A stretch of DNA of 64,000 bases from Paenibacillus sp. JJ-223 (GTDB lineage Bacteria > Bacillota > Bacilli > Paenibacillales > Paenibacillaceae): assembly GCF_927798175.1 (NCBI RefSeq), contig NZ_CAKMMP010000012.1, forward strand, positions 151,446-215,445, in the 5' to 3' direction. Under the pieces are notes generated by a model. It was given only the letters and a program-made list of their open reading frames with translations. It did no database searches and was not told the DNA's origin. Below are positions 42,858-51,930 of this stretch, piece by piece (position 1 is the first letter of the stretch; each line of letters starts with the position of its first letter). A program made the translations under genes and the position numbers.

Positions 42858-43055
42858 TTACAATTTAATTACGTTAGCTGCTTGAGGACCACGGCTTCCT
42901 TCAGTGATTTCGAATTCAACCGCTTGACCTTCCTCCAAAGTTTTGAAACCGTCGCCTTGAATTGCGGAGAAATGTACGAATACGTCCTCGCCGCCTTCAA
43001 CGGAAATAAAGCCATAGCCTTTTTCTGCGTTAAACCATTTAACTGTACCTTTCAA
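42858..43055 (-). CDS. cspA: Cold shock protein
   Basis: The protein is 65 aa, a single OB-fold. The nucleic-acid binding motifs are KGYGFISV (RNP1) and VFVHFSAI (RNP2). It acts as an RNA chaperone. AGGAGG stands before the ATG. Confidence 0.97.
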   Translation of the reverse strand: MKGTVKWFNAEKGYGFISVEGGEDVFVHFSAIQGDGFKTLEEGQAVEFEITEGSRGPQAANVIKL

Positions 43056-43100
43056 ATGAACAACCTCCTAAAAATATCACCATCTGTGGTGAATACCATC

Positions 43101-43129
43101 ATTATACTGTATGACCATGCACATTGCAA
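43101..43129 (-). promoter_or_regulatory. Promoter of cspA
   Basis: On the minus strand TTGCAA (43129-43124), 17 nt, TATAAT (43106-43101); leader about 40 nt with a small CACC/GGTG hairpin. Confidence 0.75.
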
Positions 43130-43218
43130 TTTATCTTTTCCAAAGAATGCGAAAAAATTTGCTTTGCATCTAAGGGTACGGTATCATTTTACCAAAACCG
43201 TAAGTTTGGAGACGACCT

Positions 43219-43452
43219 ATGATCAAAAAACATGAAATATACAAAACCGACAAGTGGAACATGATGACCGTTGAAGTGCAGGGCAAATATTTGGTGCTGC
43301 GCGAAATTTCCGACCAGTGGGGCGAGGAATGCCATACGTTTCTGAGCCGTCCTGCCTTGATGCAGTGGGCCGAACGCCGCTTCCCGAAAGAAGATTTCGA
43401 AAACCGCGAGGAAGAATGGCAGCGTCTGATGGCCGCCTTCAAAGAGGTTTGA
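43219..43452 (+). CDS. Conserved-type hypothetical protein (77 aa)
   Basis: This is a small soluble protein of about three strands followed by helices: MMTVEVQGKYLVLREISDQWGEECHTFLSR, then RRFPKEDFENREEEWQRLM. No catalytic motif can be read. Its last codons carry AGAGG, the ribosome binding site for the next ORF, which starts 1 nt after its stop, so the pair is translationally coupled. Confidence 0.68.
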   Translation: MIKKHEIYKTDKWNMMTVEVQGKYLVLREISDQWGEECHTFLSRPALMQWAERRFPKEDFENREEEWQRLMAAFKEV

Positions 43453-43453
43453 T

Positions 43454-43639
43454 ATGCAGCTTGATTCAAGCAATGCGTTCATCTTCATTATTCTGGCCTT
43501 CTCCCTCGGGATCGTACTGATCCTGGGGCGGGAGTCCATCCCGGCCAAGCTGAAACGGGGCATGGCCCTCATAGCCACCCTCATGATCGGCTTCGCCTTT
43601 TTTCTGATCGTTTACTTCTTGTTCAACATGGGCGCTTGA
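43454..43639 (+). CDS. Small two-span membrane protein (61 aa)
   Basis: Two transmembrane helices (about 8-24 and 38-58) are joined by a basic loop RESIPAKLKRG. The ATG follows the previous stop by 1 nt with AGAGG 6 nt upstream, so it is coupled to the 77-aa gene. The function is unknown. Confidence 0.7.
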   Translation: MQLDSSNAFIFIILAFSLGIVLILGRESIPAKLKRGMALIATLMIGFAFFLIVYFLFNMGA

Positions 43640-43708
43640 CGCTCCCAAATATTTCAGCGACCCTCCGGCCATACTATTCGGGTATTTTACCGACGAGGAG
43701 GAAACCGC

Positions 43709-45637
43709 TTGAAATGGCGAAACACGTTGCTCGTTCTGATGGCGTTCAGTCTGATCCCTTCGCCTCTCCCCGCACAAGCGAACGTGGCAAGGACAGACCG
43801 GCCCATACATACATCCCTTCCATTATCCCAACAAAGGAGGATTCCCATGAGTCAATTATTGAAACGTTCCGAGGTGCCGGCTGAGCATACATGGAAACTG
43901 GAGGACTTGTTTGCAGACCAAAAGGCTTGGGATCAGGAGTATGAGGAAGTACTTGCTTTAATCAAAAAAGCCTCCGAATTCCAGGGAAAGCTGAACAAAC
44001 CCGAATCCCTGAAAGCAAGCTTTGAGCTCGAAGACGAAGTCAGCCTGAAGCTGGAGCGCTTGTTTGTCTATGCACGCATGCATCAGGATGAAGACACCGC
44101 CAACCCTACATACCAGAGTCTCTCCCAGAAAGCTCAGAAACTGAGCGTCAAGGTCGGCGAAGCGCTTTCGTTCGTAACGCCTGAAATTTTGTCCCTGCCG
44201 GACGAACAGCTTGATGCCTTCATTGCCAACGACGATCTCAAACCCTACCGATTTACGTTACAGGAAATGAAACGCGAAAAGGCGCATGTTCTCACCCAGG
44301 CCGAGGAAGCTTTGCTGGCCCAGGTGGGGAACCTCTCGCAGGCTCCGTCAACCATTTTCAGCATGTTGAACAACGCCGACTTAAAGTTCCCGAAAGTGAA
44401 GGACGAAAACGGCAAGGAAGTCGAGCTCACTCACGGCAGCTATATCCAATTGCTTGAGAATCCGAACCGCGAGGTCCGGGAACGTGCCTTCAAAGCCGTT
44501 TACGAAACGTACGCCAAACAAAAGAATACGATCGCCGCAGCCTTAAATGCCAACGTAACCAAAAACATGTTCTACGCCAATGTGCGAAAGTACCCTTCCG
44601 TGCTGGAAATGTCCCTATATGGCGACAACATCCCGAAAGAAGTGTATACCAATCTTGTGGACACCATCCACGAAAGCCTGCCGCTGCTGCATCGGTACAT
44701 GGAATTGCGCAAAAAACTGCTTAAGGTCGACGAGCTGCACATGTACGATCTGTTCGCCCCGCTCGTGGACGAATACAAAATGGACATCACCTATGATGAA
44801 GCGAAGAAAATCGTGAAAGAAGGGCTAAAGCCGCTGGGCGAGGATTATGCCTCCGTCCTGCAATCCGGATACGACGATCGCTGGATCGACGTGTACGAAA
44901 ACGAAAACAAACGGTCGGGCGCTTATGCTTGGGGCGCTTATGGCACGCACCCTTATGTATTGCTCAACCACAAGGACAATTTGAACAGCATGTTCACGTT
45001 GGCGCATGAAATGGGCCACGCGCTGCATTCGTATTATTCGGACAACGCGCTGCCTTACCGTGATGCGCAGTACACCATTTTCTTGGCCGAAGTCGCTTCC
45101 ACGACCAACGAAGCGCTGCTGATGGATTACTTGCTCAAAAAATCGACCGATCCGAAAGAAAAGCTGTATTTGCTTACTTATTATGCGGACCAATTCCGCA
45201 CCACCGTATTCCGTCAAACCATGTTTGCGGAATTCGAGAAAATCATTCATGAACGTGCCGAGCAGGGCGAGGCTCTTACGCCGCAATTGCTGTCGGAAAT
45301 TTATTATGACCTTAACGTCAAATATCACGGAAACGGCATGGTCGTTGATAAAGATATCGAGATGGAATGGGCTCGCATTCCCCATTTCTACAACAGCTTT
45401 TACGTTTATAAATACGCAACAGGATTCTCTGCGGCTACCAGCTTTTCCAAGCAAATTCTTGAGGAAGGCCAACCTGCGGTAGATCGTTATCTCGGATTCC
45501 TGAAAAGCGGCGGCAGCGACTTCTCCATCAACATCCTTAAAAAGGCAGGCGTGGATATGTCCTCGCCGCAGCCGATTCGCGAAGCCATGAGCGTTTTCAA
45601 GGAACTGATCGAGCAGATGGAACAGCTCACCAAGTAA
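43709..45637 (+). CDS. pepF: Oligoendopeptidase F with two plausible in-frame starts
   Basis: The M3 metallopeptidase has HEMGHALHSYYS (zinc HExxH) and the downstream Glu in FLAEVASTTNEALL. It digests peptides of about 7-17 residues in the cytosol. ATG 43847, 6 nt after AAAGGAGG, gives the normal 596-aa enzyme. In the same frame a TTG at 43709 also has a strong site (GAGGAGGAAA) and adds 46 residues that look like a signal peptide (KWR, hydrophobic TLLVLMAFSLI, then PAQA). The coordinates give the long form. The HExxH lies at residue 433 (long form) or 387 (short form). Confidence 0.9.
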   Translation: MKWRNTLLVLMAFSLIPSPLPAQANVARTDRPIHTSLPLSQQRRIPMSQLLKRSEVPAEHTWKLEDLFADQKAWDQEYEEVLALIKKASEFQGKLNKPESLKASFELEDEVSLKLERLFVYARMHQDEDTANPTYQSLSQKAQKLSVKVGEALSFVTPEILSLPDEQLDAFIANDDLKPYRFTLQEMKREKAHVLTQAEEALLAQVGNLSQAPSTIFSMLNNADLKFPKVKDENGKEVELTHGSYIQLLENPNREVRERAFKAVYETYAKQKNTIAAALNANVTKNMFYANVRKYPSVLEMSLYGDNIPKEVYTNLVDTIHESLPLLHRYMELRKKLLKVDELHMYDLFAPLVDEYKMDITYDEAKKIVKEGLKPLGEDYASVLQSGYDDRWIDVYENENKRSGAYAWGAYGTHPYVLLNHKDNLNSMFTLAHEMGHALHSYYSDNALPYRDAQYTIFLAEVASTTNEALLMDYLLKKSTDPKEKLYLLTYYADQFRTTVFRQTMFAEFEKIIHERAEQGEALTPQLLSEIYYDLNVKYHGNGMVVDKDIEMEWARIPHFYNSFYVYKYATGFSAATSFSKQILEEGQPAVDRYLGFLKSGGSDFSINILKKAGVDMSSPQPIREAMSVFKELIEQMEQLTK

Positions 45638-45804
45638 GGCGGACCCCTGTTTGAACGGTTTGAAACGGTTCATCCCTTGCCCTTGTCGGGCAGGGGATTT
45701 TATCATCGGATCAGACTGCGAACGTTCAGGACCCAGGAAAGAATTAAAATGCTGCATAGCCTTTCCTTCAAGGAAAAGGACGGTCCTAACAAGGAGGCAA
45801 CATC

Positions 45805-46161
45805 ATGAAAATGCAATGGTCCCTCATTGCAGGTCTCGTTTTTGCATTATTAACCGGCATTTTTGCGGTGATTAACGTCAACGCCGTGAAGGTCAACCTG
45901 CTGTTCAACACGTTCCAGATTCCGTTGATTCTGCTCATTCTCGGCTGCACGCTGATCGGCGGCGTTATCGTGGGATCTTACGGCATTTACCGCCAATACC
46001 GGCTTCAGCGCGAAAACAAACAATTGAAGCTGCGCATTACCGAATTAGAACAATCTGCGGCGAGCCCATTCTCGCCTGATTCGTTTGCTTCCGCGGAACC
46101 ATCTCAAACAGCTGCTCCGATCGGAACGGAGGAGCCAAATTCCTTGCATAAAAAGGAGTAG
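45805..46161 (+). CDS. LapA-domain (DUF1049) membrane protein
   Basis: The protein is 118 aa. Two transmembrane helices include the family core VINVNAVKVNLLF...IPLILLILGCTLIGG. A cytoplasmic coiled coil (LQRENKQLKLRITELEQ) and a disordered Ser/Glu-rich tail follow. LapA proteins help lipopolysaccharide assembly in Gram-negatives; in Firmicutes (YrvD-like) the role is unknown. AAGGAGG is 7 nt from the ATG. Confidence 0.85.
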   Translation: MKMQWSLIAGLVFALLTGIFAVINVNAVKVNLLFNTFQIPLILLILGCTLIGGVIVGSYGIYRQYRLQRENKQLKLRITELEQSAASPFSPDSFASAEPSQTAAPIGTEEPNSLHKKE

Positions 46162-46297
46162 GGATTTAGAGCGGAACAATACATGGTAGCACTCGAAGCA
46201 GCCTGCCGGGTCTTTGGTGATGCACTGCATTTCCGCCTGCCAGGCTGTGTTTCTGTTTTATAAATTGTGAGTTTCAATGAAGGAGGACAAATGACCC

Positions 46298-47338
46298 ATG
46301 CATCATACCATCGATGAATCATACGTATTGAATTTTTTGAAAACGTTGTTGGACACCCCTAGTCCCAGCGGTTATACCCATCATATTATCGATATGATCT
46401 GCAAGGAAGCCCAATCTCTAGGCATCGAATCCAAACTGAACAACAAAGGCGGCGCCATTCTGCGTTTGCCCGGGCAAGACAACAGCAAAACGATCGGCCT
46501 CAGCGCACACGTCGATACGTTGGGTGCCATGGTCCGCTCCATTACGTCCTACGGCACGCTCAAACTGACTTCGGTTGGCGGATTTACCATGCACAGCATC
46601 GAAAACGAATATTGCACGATCCATGCCCGTGACGGCAGAACGTATACAGGCACTATCCTTACGCTGCATCCTTCGGTCCATGTCTACCCTGACGCCCGCA
46701 CGTTCGAGCGCAAGGAAAGCCATATGGAAGTACGCATCGACGAACTCGTGAACAACAAAGAGGACGTTCTCGCGCTCGGAATCGGCGTCGGGGATTTTAT
46801 TTCCTTTGATGCCCGGGCCGTTATTACGCCAAGTGGTTACATCAAATCGAGACACCTGGATGACAAAGCCAGCGTGGCTGCACTGTTCGGCTTGTTGGAA
46901 TCTTCCAAACGCGAGGGTTGGAAGCCGGCGCATGACGTTCTTTTGCTCATTTCGAACTATGAGGAAGTCGGTCATGGCGCCGCGCACATCCCAGCGGAGA
47001 TCAGTGAAATGATCGCCGTTGATATGGGCGCCATGGGGGATGATCTGAGCTGCAAAGAAACCGACGTTTCGATCTGTGCCAAAGATTCTTCCGGGCCTTA
47101 CGATTATGCCATGACAAGCCGTCTGATTGAATTGGCCAAAAAAGGCGGCCTGGATCATGCCGTCGACATTTATCCGGATTACGGTTCGGACGCCAGCGCA
47201 GCGCTCCGCGGCGGCAACAATATCCGCGCCGCACTCATCGGTCCAGGCGTTCATTCTTCCCATTCCATGGAGCGTACGCACAAAAATGCGGTACTGAACA
47301 CGGCAAGGCTGCTAACGGCATATATCACAACCCCTTAA
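46298..47338 (+). CDS. M42-family metallopeptidase (glutamyl/aminopeptidase type)
   Basis: The protein is 346 aa. Metal ligands and base are visible: LSAHVDTLGAMV, RHLDDKASVAALF, ISNYEEVGHGAA (catalytic Glu-Glu), DMGAMGDD and GVHSSHSMERTH. Members form dodecameric TET aminopeptidases; older annotations call them endoglucanase M. Cytosolic. AAGGAGG lies upstream of the ATG. Confidence 0.93.
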   Translation: MHHTIDESYVLNFLKTLLDTPSPSGYTHHIIDMICKEAQSLGIESKLNNKGGAILRLPGQDNSKTIGLSAHVDTLGAMVRSITSYGTLKLTSVGGFTMHSIENEYCTIHARDGRTYTGTILTLHPSVHVYPDARTFERKESHMEVRIDELVNNKEDVLALGIGVGDFISFDARAVITPSGYIKSRHLDDKASVAALFGLLESSKREGWKPAHDVLLLISNYEEVGHGAAHIPAEISEMIAVDMGAMGDDLSCKETDVSICAKDSSGPYDYAMTSRLIELAKKGGLDHAVDIYPDYGSDASAALRGGNNIRAALIGPGVHSSHSMERTHKNAVLNTARLLTAYITTP

Positions 47339-47372
47339 GCCCCATAATATCGCGACGATATACACCGCAAAA

Positions 47373-47420
47373 AAAAGGATGCCTACGGACTTTTCTTATT
47401 CCGTTGCGGCATCCTTTGCT
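47373..47420 (+). terminator. Terminator of the M42 peptidase gene
   Basis: AAAGGATGCC...GGA pairs with TCC...GGCATCCTTT, with an A-run before and GCTTTTG after. Confidence 0.8.
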
Positions 47421-47564
47421 TTTGGAAAAATAAATCGACACCACGCTGCGCATTCTCCCCCACGCACTCCTCATATCAAGTGTTTCAAATCAAGCCCTCC
47501 AGGTTGGAATAGACCCAGGGAAAAGGTACAAAATTTCTGCTGAGCGCCTTACTAGCGGACAATG

Positions 47565-47620
47565 CAAAAACACCTTCCTGCTCAGTGCGACAGCAAAGCC
47601 GCGCTTGATCAGAAAGGTGT
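47565..47620 (-). terminator. Terminator of uup
   Basis: On the minus strand AACACCTT..CTGATCA pairs across a long loop with AAGGTGTT, followed by TTTTG. Confidence 0.6.
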
Positions 47621-47677
47621 TCATATCGGTTTATGCCCCGAACAGATGGCATCCTTGCTTCAAATTCGTGTCCGTGG

Positions 47678-49609
47678 TTACGATTTGCTCTGCTCGATCT
47701 GTTCTGCAAGTTCGTTCAGGTAGGTCCAGCGTTCCATCAATTGCTCCAAATGCCGTTCGGCTTCCGCCTGCTCGGCCATCAATTCCTGCAAACGGGCGGA
47801 ATCGCTAAAAGCTTCTTCCATGGCCGTATTGATCCGCGCGATGTTGGCTTCCGCCTTTTCGATATGATCATCGATCTGTTCATATTCGCGCTGCTCCTTA
47901 AAGCTGAACTTCAGCTTCGGCTTGGACGCGGAAGCAGGCTTGACGTCAGCCGTTTCAGCTTGTGCCTTGGCACCGCCTGCGGCATTTTCCAATCCCGCCG
48001 GGGCCGGGACATTACGGGCCATCCATTCCGCGTATTCGCTGTAATCGCCCACATGCACCCGCACTACGCCCGCGCCTTCGAAGGCCAACACTTTATCGAT
48101 GGTCCGATCCAGGAAATACCGATCATGGGATACGACAAATACGACGCCCGGGAAATCGTCCAGGTAATCCTCAAGCACGGCCAATGTCTGAATATCCAAA
48201 TCATTGGTCGGCTCATCCAGCAGCAGTACGTTCGGCGCACCCATCAGCACGCGCAGCAAGTAGAGCCGCCGCTTCTCCCCGCCCGACAGGCGCGAAATCG
48301 GCGTCCACTGCGAGGCAGGAGGGAACAGGAAACGCTCCAGCATTTGCGAGGCGGTGATAACCGAACCATCGGCTGTTTTCACGTTCTCGGCCGCCTCCTT
48401 GATGTATTCAATCACGCGCAGGGATTCATTCATCTCCTGATGCTCCTGCGTGAAATAACCCAAGTTCACGGTTGGTCCGAGGACCACTTCGCCTTCATCC
48501 GGCTCCAGCTTGCCGGAAATCATCTGCAGCAAGGTAGACTTGCCGCTGCCGTTGGGGCCAATAATGCCCACCCGATCGCCGGGAACGGCAATGTAATTCA
48601 GGTCGCTGATCAGCTTGCGATCTCCGACCGATTTGGAGAGTTGCTCGATCTCCAGAATTTTTTTGCCCAACCGCGTGGAACCGACGGACACATCCATTGC
48701 CCCCGAACGCTGGATGCCCTGCTGGTCTTTCAATTGTTCGAAACGGTCGATCCGCGCCTTCTGTTTGGTCGTACGCGCCTTGGCACCGCGCCGAATCCAT
48801 GCCAGCTCCGTGCGGAGCAGGTTTTGCCGCTTCTGCTCGGAAGCGATCTCACGCTCTTCGCGTTCAGCCTTCAGTTCCAAAAAACGGGTGTAGTTCGCCT
48901 CATAGCGGTACAAACGGCCATGGTCCAATTCCAGCATCACGTTCGCTACCCGGTCCAGGAAATAGCGATCATGCGTAATCATAAGCAGCGCGCCGCGCCG
49001 TTTCTGCAAATATTGTTCCAGCCATACCACCGAATCGTTATCGATATGGTTCGTCGGCTCGTCCAGAATCAACAGTTCGCAAGGATGAATAAGCGCGGAG
49101 GCCAATGCCACCCTTTTGCGCTGTCCACCGGACAAGGTCCCCATGCGTGCATCAAACTGCCGGATGCCCAATTTGGACAAAATGCTTTTGGCTTCGCTCT
49201 CCAACTGCCAGATCTGGAGCTGTTCCATCTGCTGGTTCAGTCGCAGCAGTCTTTCCTGCAAAGCCGTGTCGGAAGGATGAAGCTCCAGCAGCTCCATCGT
49301 TTCCGTGTAATCGCGCACGGTCTTCATCTCCGGGCTGTCACCCTCAAATACTTGCTGCAGCACCGTATTATCCGGGTTGAAGTCGGGATTTTGTGCCAAA
49401 AACTGAATGCGCACGTCATTGCCGATCGCGATCTGCCCTTCGTCGGGTTGTTCAATCCCGGCAATGACGCGCAAAAACGTAGATTTCCCCGTCCCGTTTA
49501 CGCCGACAATGCCGATTTTGTCCTGGTCGTTCAAGCCGAATGAGGCATCCTTAAACAATATTTTTTCGCCATAGCTCTTGGAGATTTGCTCCACAGTCAT
49601 TATATTCAT
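47678..49609 (-). CDS. uup: ABC-F family ATPase, Uup/YfmR type
   Basis: The protein is 643 aa with two ABC domains: Walker A GVNGTGKST and GPNGSGKST, signatures LSGGQRKR and LSGGEKRR, and Walker B LLILDEPTNHID and LLLDEPTNDLD. There is no transmembrane part. A linker between the domains (basic, AKARTTKQKARIDR) and a C-terminal coiled coil from about 555 define the Uup subgroup. ABC-F proteins bind the ribosomal E site and resolve stalled or mis-structured translation; Uup can also bind branched DNA. Confidence 0.93.
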   Translation of the reverse strand: MNIMTVEQISKSYGEKILFKDASFGLNDQDKIGIVGVNGTGKSTFLRVIAGIEQPDEGQIAIGNDVRIQFLAQNPDFNPDNTVLQQVFEGDSPEMKTVRDYTETMELLELHPSDTALQERLLRLNQQMEQLQIWQLESEAKSILSKLGIRQFDARMGTLSGGQRKRVALASALIHPCELLILDEPTNHIDNDSVVWLEQYLQKRRGALLMITHDRYFLDRVANVMLELDHGRLYRYEANYTRFLELKAEREEREIASEQKRQNLLRTELAWIRRGAKARTTKQKARIDRFEQLKDQQGIQRSGAMDVSVGSTRLGKKILEIEQLSKSVGDRKLISDLNYIAVPGDRVGIIGPNGSGKSTLLQMISGKLEPDEGEVVLGPTVNLGYFTQEHQEMNESLRVIEYIKEAAENVKTADGSVITASQMLERFLFPPASQWTPISRLSGGEKRRLYLLRVLMGAPNVLLLDEPTNDLDIQTLAVLEDYLDDFPGVVFVVSHDRYFLDRTIDKVLAFEGAGVVRVHVGDYSEYAEWMARNVPAPAGLENAAGGAKAQAETADVKPASASKPKLKFSFKEQREYEQIDDHIEKAEANIARINTAMEEAFSDSARLQELMAEQAEAERHLEQLMERWTYLNELAEQIEQSKS

Positions 49610-49658
49610 GCTCGTTACCCACTTCTCCGTAAATTAGTTGATGGTGTCCCCGCTCCAC

Positions 49659-50237
49659 TCATGCTTGCAAAAAAGAACGGCACCCATCCAGGAATAATGC
49701 TGCCGCAAACGCAATCCGTCTGTTCAGATCCTCTTCGCCGAACTCGGGATTCAGCATGATATCCATTTTCAGGCGGTCAAGAATGCCGATATAAGCTTCT
49801 GCCAGCAATACAGGGTCCGGCACGCCTGCCCGCTCCAGCACCTCGCGTACCACGCCCATGTACTCGCGCATGAACCCTTTCATGAACTGCATCAGATCCG
49901 GATCGTTGTTCGGGGCCATAAAAAACAGCTTGGTATGATTGCGGCGCTCATAATAATACGTCAGATGTGTTTCGGCAATGGCCCCAAGCTTGTCGCCCGT
50001 GCTTTCATGAGCTTCCAGCGCTCGGCCCAGCCGGCTGATGAATTCATTGCAGTCCCTTTTCGATACGGCCACAAATAATTGCTCTTTGCTTTTGAAATAT
50101 AAATAAATCGTGCCTTTGGCGATCCCCGCCTCGTCCGCGATATCGGACATCTTGGTTTCGTAAAATCCCTTCGATCCAAATATCGTGTAAGCCGCATCCA
50201 AAATGGCTTCCGATTTGTCTCCCTGCACGCTGCTCAA
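49659..50237 (-). CDS. TetR/AcrR-family repressor (FadR/YsiA-like)
   Basis: The protein is 192 aa from TTG 50237, after GGGGGAG. HTH: ILDAAYTIFGSKGFYETKMSDIADEAGIAKGTIYLYFKSKEQL. The ligand domain is all-helical. The N-terminal sequence resembles the fatty-acyl-CoA-responsive repressor FadR of Bacillus, but no beta-oxidation genes adjoin it, so the ligand is uncertain. It starts 13 nt after the DUF92 stop, one transcript. Confidence 0.86.
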   Translation of the reverse strand: MSSVQGDKSEAILDAAYTIFGSKGFYETKMSDIADEAGIAKGTIYLYFKSKEQLFVAVSKRDCNEFISRLGRALEAHESTGDKLGAIAETHLTYYYERRNHTKLFFMAPNNDPDLMQFMKGFMREYMGVVREVLERAGVPDPVLLAEAYIGILDRLKMDIMLNPEFGEEDLNRRIAFAAALFLDGCRSFLQA

Positions 50238-50250
50238 AATGCAACTCCCC

Positions 50251-51060
50251 CTATAGCGCAAAAATGTTCCCTAATCCAATGGCCACGCCTGCACCGACAA
50301 GGGAACTGATTACGTTCACCAGATCGTTGCTCATCCATGACCAGCCTCGCGCTCGCACCGTATCATGCGCGCAATGCGTTCCAACCTCCACGTCGCGCCC
50401 ACATACGGTGCAGCGATACATACGCTGCACGGTTGCTCCCAGATAGGAATCGGCAAAAGCCCCCGCAAGCCCGCCGACCAGTCCCGTACATATCCAGCCC
50501 AACACATGAGCATGTTCCATGCCGGCCATCCAGCCAAAGAAGGAGGCTCCCGCGCCGATCATGGCCCCGCCTGCAGCAGCAGCAGTGGTGCCAAGCATCG
50601 ATACACCTCCGGAAGCTCCGGGTGTCAGCACCTTCCATGTCAGCACGGAACGAGGAGGCTTGCGGCTTAAACTACCCAGTTCAGTCGCCCAGGTATCGGA
50701 GGTAACGGTCGCCATGACACCGATGAACGCATACAACCAAGCCGGATGCGGATACAGCCAGTATGCAAGGCAAAGAATCATGCCGATGCCGCCATTGGCC
50801 ATGACTTGTCCCGCGTCACGATTTCCCGTTTTGGCGTACGATTTCTCCAGCTCCTGCTTGCGATCCTTTCGATACTTCGAAAGCACCGTGGAAGTGATGA
50901 AAAACAGCAGCAGCGTACCAAACCAAAACAAGTTCCCCGCGCCGTAATAGATGGTTCCCATCATGACAGCCGCAAGCGCTCCCGACAGGGTAAGCGATTT
51001 TTTGGCATAGGCGGCGCCCGCTACAATAAAGGCGCACACGGCGCCGATGATCCAGTCCAT
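50251..51060 (-). CDS. DUF92 integral membrane protein
   Basis: The protein is 269 aa with about seven transmembrane helices. Conserved blocks are DWIIGAVCAFIVAGAAY, STVLSKYRKDRK, MANGGIGMIL, VTSDTWATELG, LTPGASGGVS and GAFADSYLGATVQ, typical of the DUF92/TIGR00297 family, which includes plant phytyl-phosphate kinase VTE6. It also carries a CTVCGRDVEVGTHC insert with paired Cys/His before the last helix. It may handle polyprenyl phosphates; this is inference. AGGAGA before the ATG. Confidence 0.86.
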   Translation of the reverse strand: MDWIIGAVCAFIVAGAAYAKKSLTLSGALAAVMMGTIYYGAGNLFWFGTLLLFFITSTVLSKYRKDRKQELEKSYAKTGNRDAGQVMANGGIGMILCLAYWLYPHPAWLYAFIGVMATVTSDTWATELGSLSRKPPRSVLTWKVLTPGASGGVSMLGTTAAAAGGAMIGAGASFFGWMAGMEHAHVLGWICTGLVGGLAGAFADSYLGATVQRMYRCTVCGRDVEVGTHCAHDTVRARGWSWMSNDLVNVISSLVGAGVAIGLGNIFAL

Positions 51061-51256
51061 ATGTTCTCCTGTACGTCAGCATGCGTTAAATGCAACGGAC
51101 GCTCTCCCATTTTAAAAGTTGATCAACAGTACACTGATTATAACACGGTTTCCCGTGATGCCGAAATGTTGATGAAATGCCGCAAAACCAAAAGGAGCGC
51201 CCTCGCGCTCCTTGCAGCTTTGTTCCCGTTATAGACAGATCACATGTTGGTGTCCT

Positions 51257-51886
51257 CTACTTCAATGCGATGGAACATTTGCCCACCGTTTGGCCATTCC
51301 AGCCCAATTCCAGCACGTCTCCTGCCGTCGTTGGTCCCACCCCTTCAGGTGTTCCGGTGAAGATCACATCACCAGCTCCCAGGCCATAATGATGGCCAAC
51401 ATAATCCACGATGTCCTGCAAGCTGAAAATCATGTTGCGGATGTTGCCGCGCTGCACCGTTTCCCCATTTTTGGTCAGCGTAAAGTCGCTTTCCAGCAAG
51501 TCTTTCACCCCAGGAAAAGGCTGAAAATCGGTAATCGGCGCCGAATTGCGGAACCCTTTGGCCGCCGTCCAAGGATGGCCTTTTTGTTTAATCTTGGACT
51601 GTACGTCCCGAAGCGTGAAATCAATGCCAAAAGCATAAGCATCGACAAGCTCATCTACCTTGACTCCCGGCTCGTAGCTGCTTCCGATGCGGATGACCAG
51701 CTCGGCCTCATAATGGATTTCACCTTTTCCGGCCGGCAGTTCAATGACCTCTTCAGTCATGGGGATGACCGCGTGGGAAGGTTTCATGAAAATCATCGGT
51801 TCGTCAGGAACGGCATTGCCCAGTTCTTCGGCATGAAGTTTATAATTGCGTCCTACACAGTATACGTTGCGAATATTTGTCAGCAT
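51257..51886 (-). CDS. Fumarylacetoacetate hydrolase-family enzyme
   Basis: The protein is 209 aa from ATG 51886, 8 nt after AAAGGTGG. The metal site is readable: IHYEAELVIRIG (Glu-x-Glu) and AYAFGIDFTLRDVQ (Asp). Then KGFRNSAPITDF, GNIRNMIFSLQDIVDYV and the substrate loop GDVIFTGTPEGVGP. The family has oxaloacetate decarboxylase/tautomerase, acylpyruvase and hydratase activities; which one is unclear. It begins 44 bp after the GDPD stop. Confidence 0.9.
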   Translation of the reverse strand: MLTNIRNVYCVGRNYKLHAEELGNAVPDEPMIFMKPSHAVIPMTEEVIELPAGKGEIHYEAELVIRIGSSYEPGVKVDELVDAYAFGIDFTLRDVQSKIKQKGHPWTAAKGFRNSAPITDFQPFPGVKDLLESDFTLTKNGETVQRGNIRNMIFSLQDIVDYVGHHYGLGAGDVIFTGTPEGVGPTTAGDVLELGWNGQTVGKCSIALK

Positions 51887-51930
51887 GAATACAACCACCT
51901 TTGTCGGATTCGTTATGCAAAGCTTTGCCT

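Larger units (their letters stand above)
47339..47677. other. Intergenic region between convergent M42 and uup genes
   Basis: It holds two terminators (47373-47420 and 47565-47620). Between them, about 47421-47564, I see no gene, promoter or RNA. Confidence 0.6.

Noticed and set aside
47633..49543. A 636-codon open frame on the plus strand
   Set aside because: It is the exact antisense of the uup ABC-F gene, whose motifs and ribosome binding site are clear. The antisense translation has no domain pattern.
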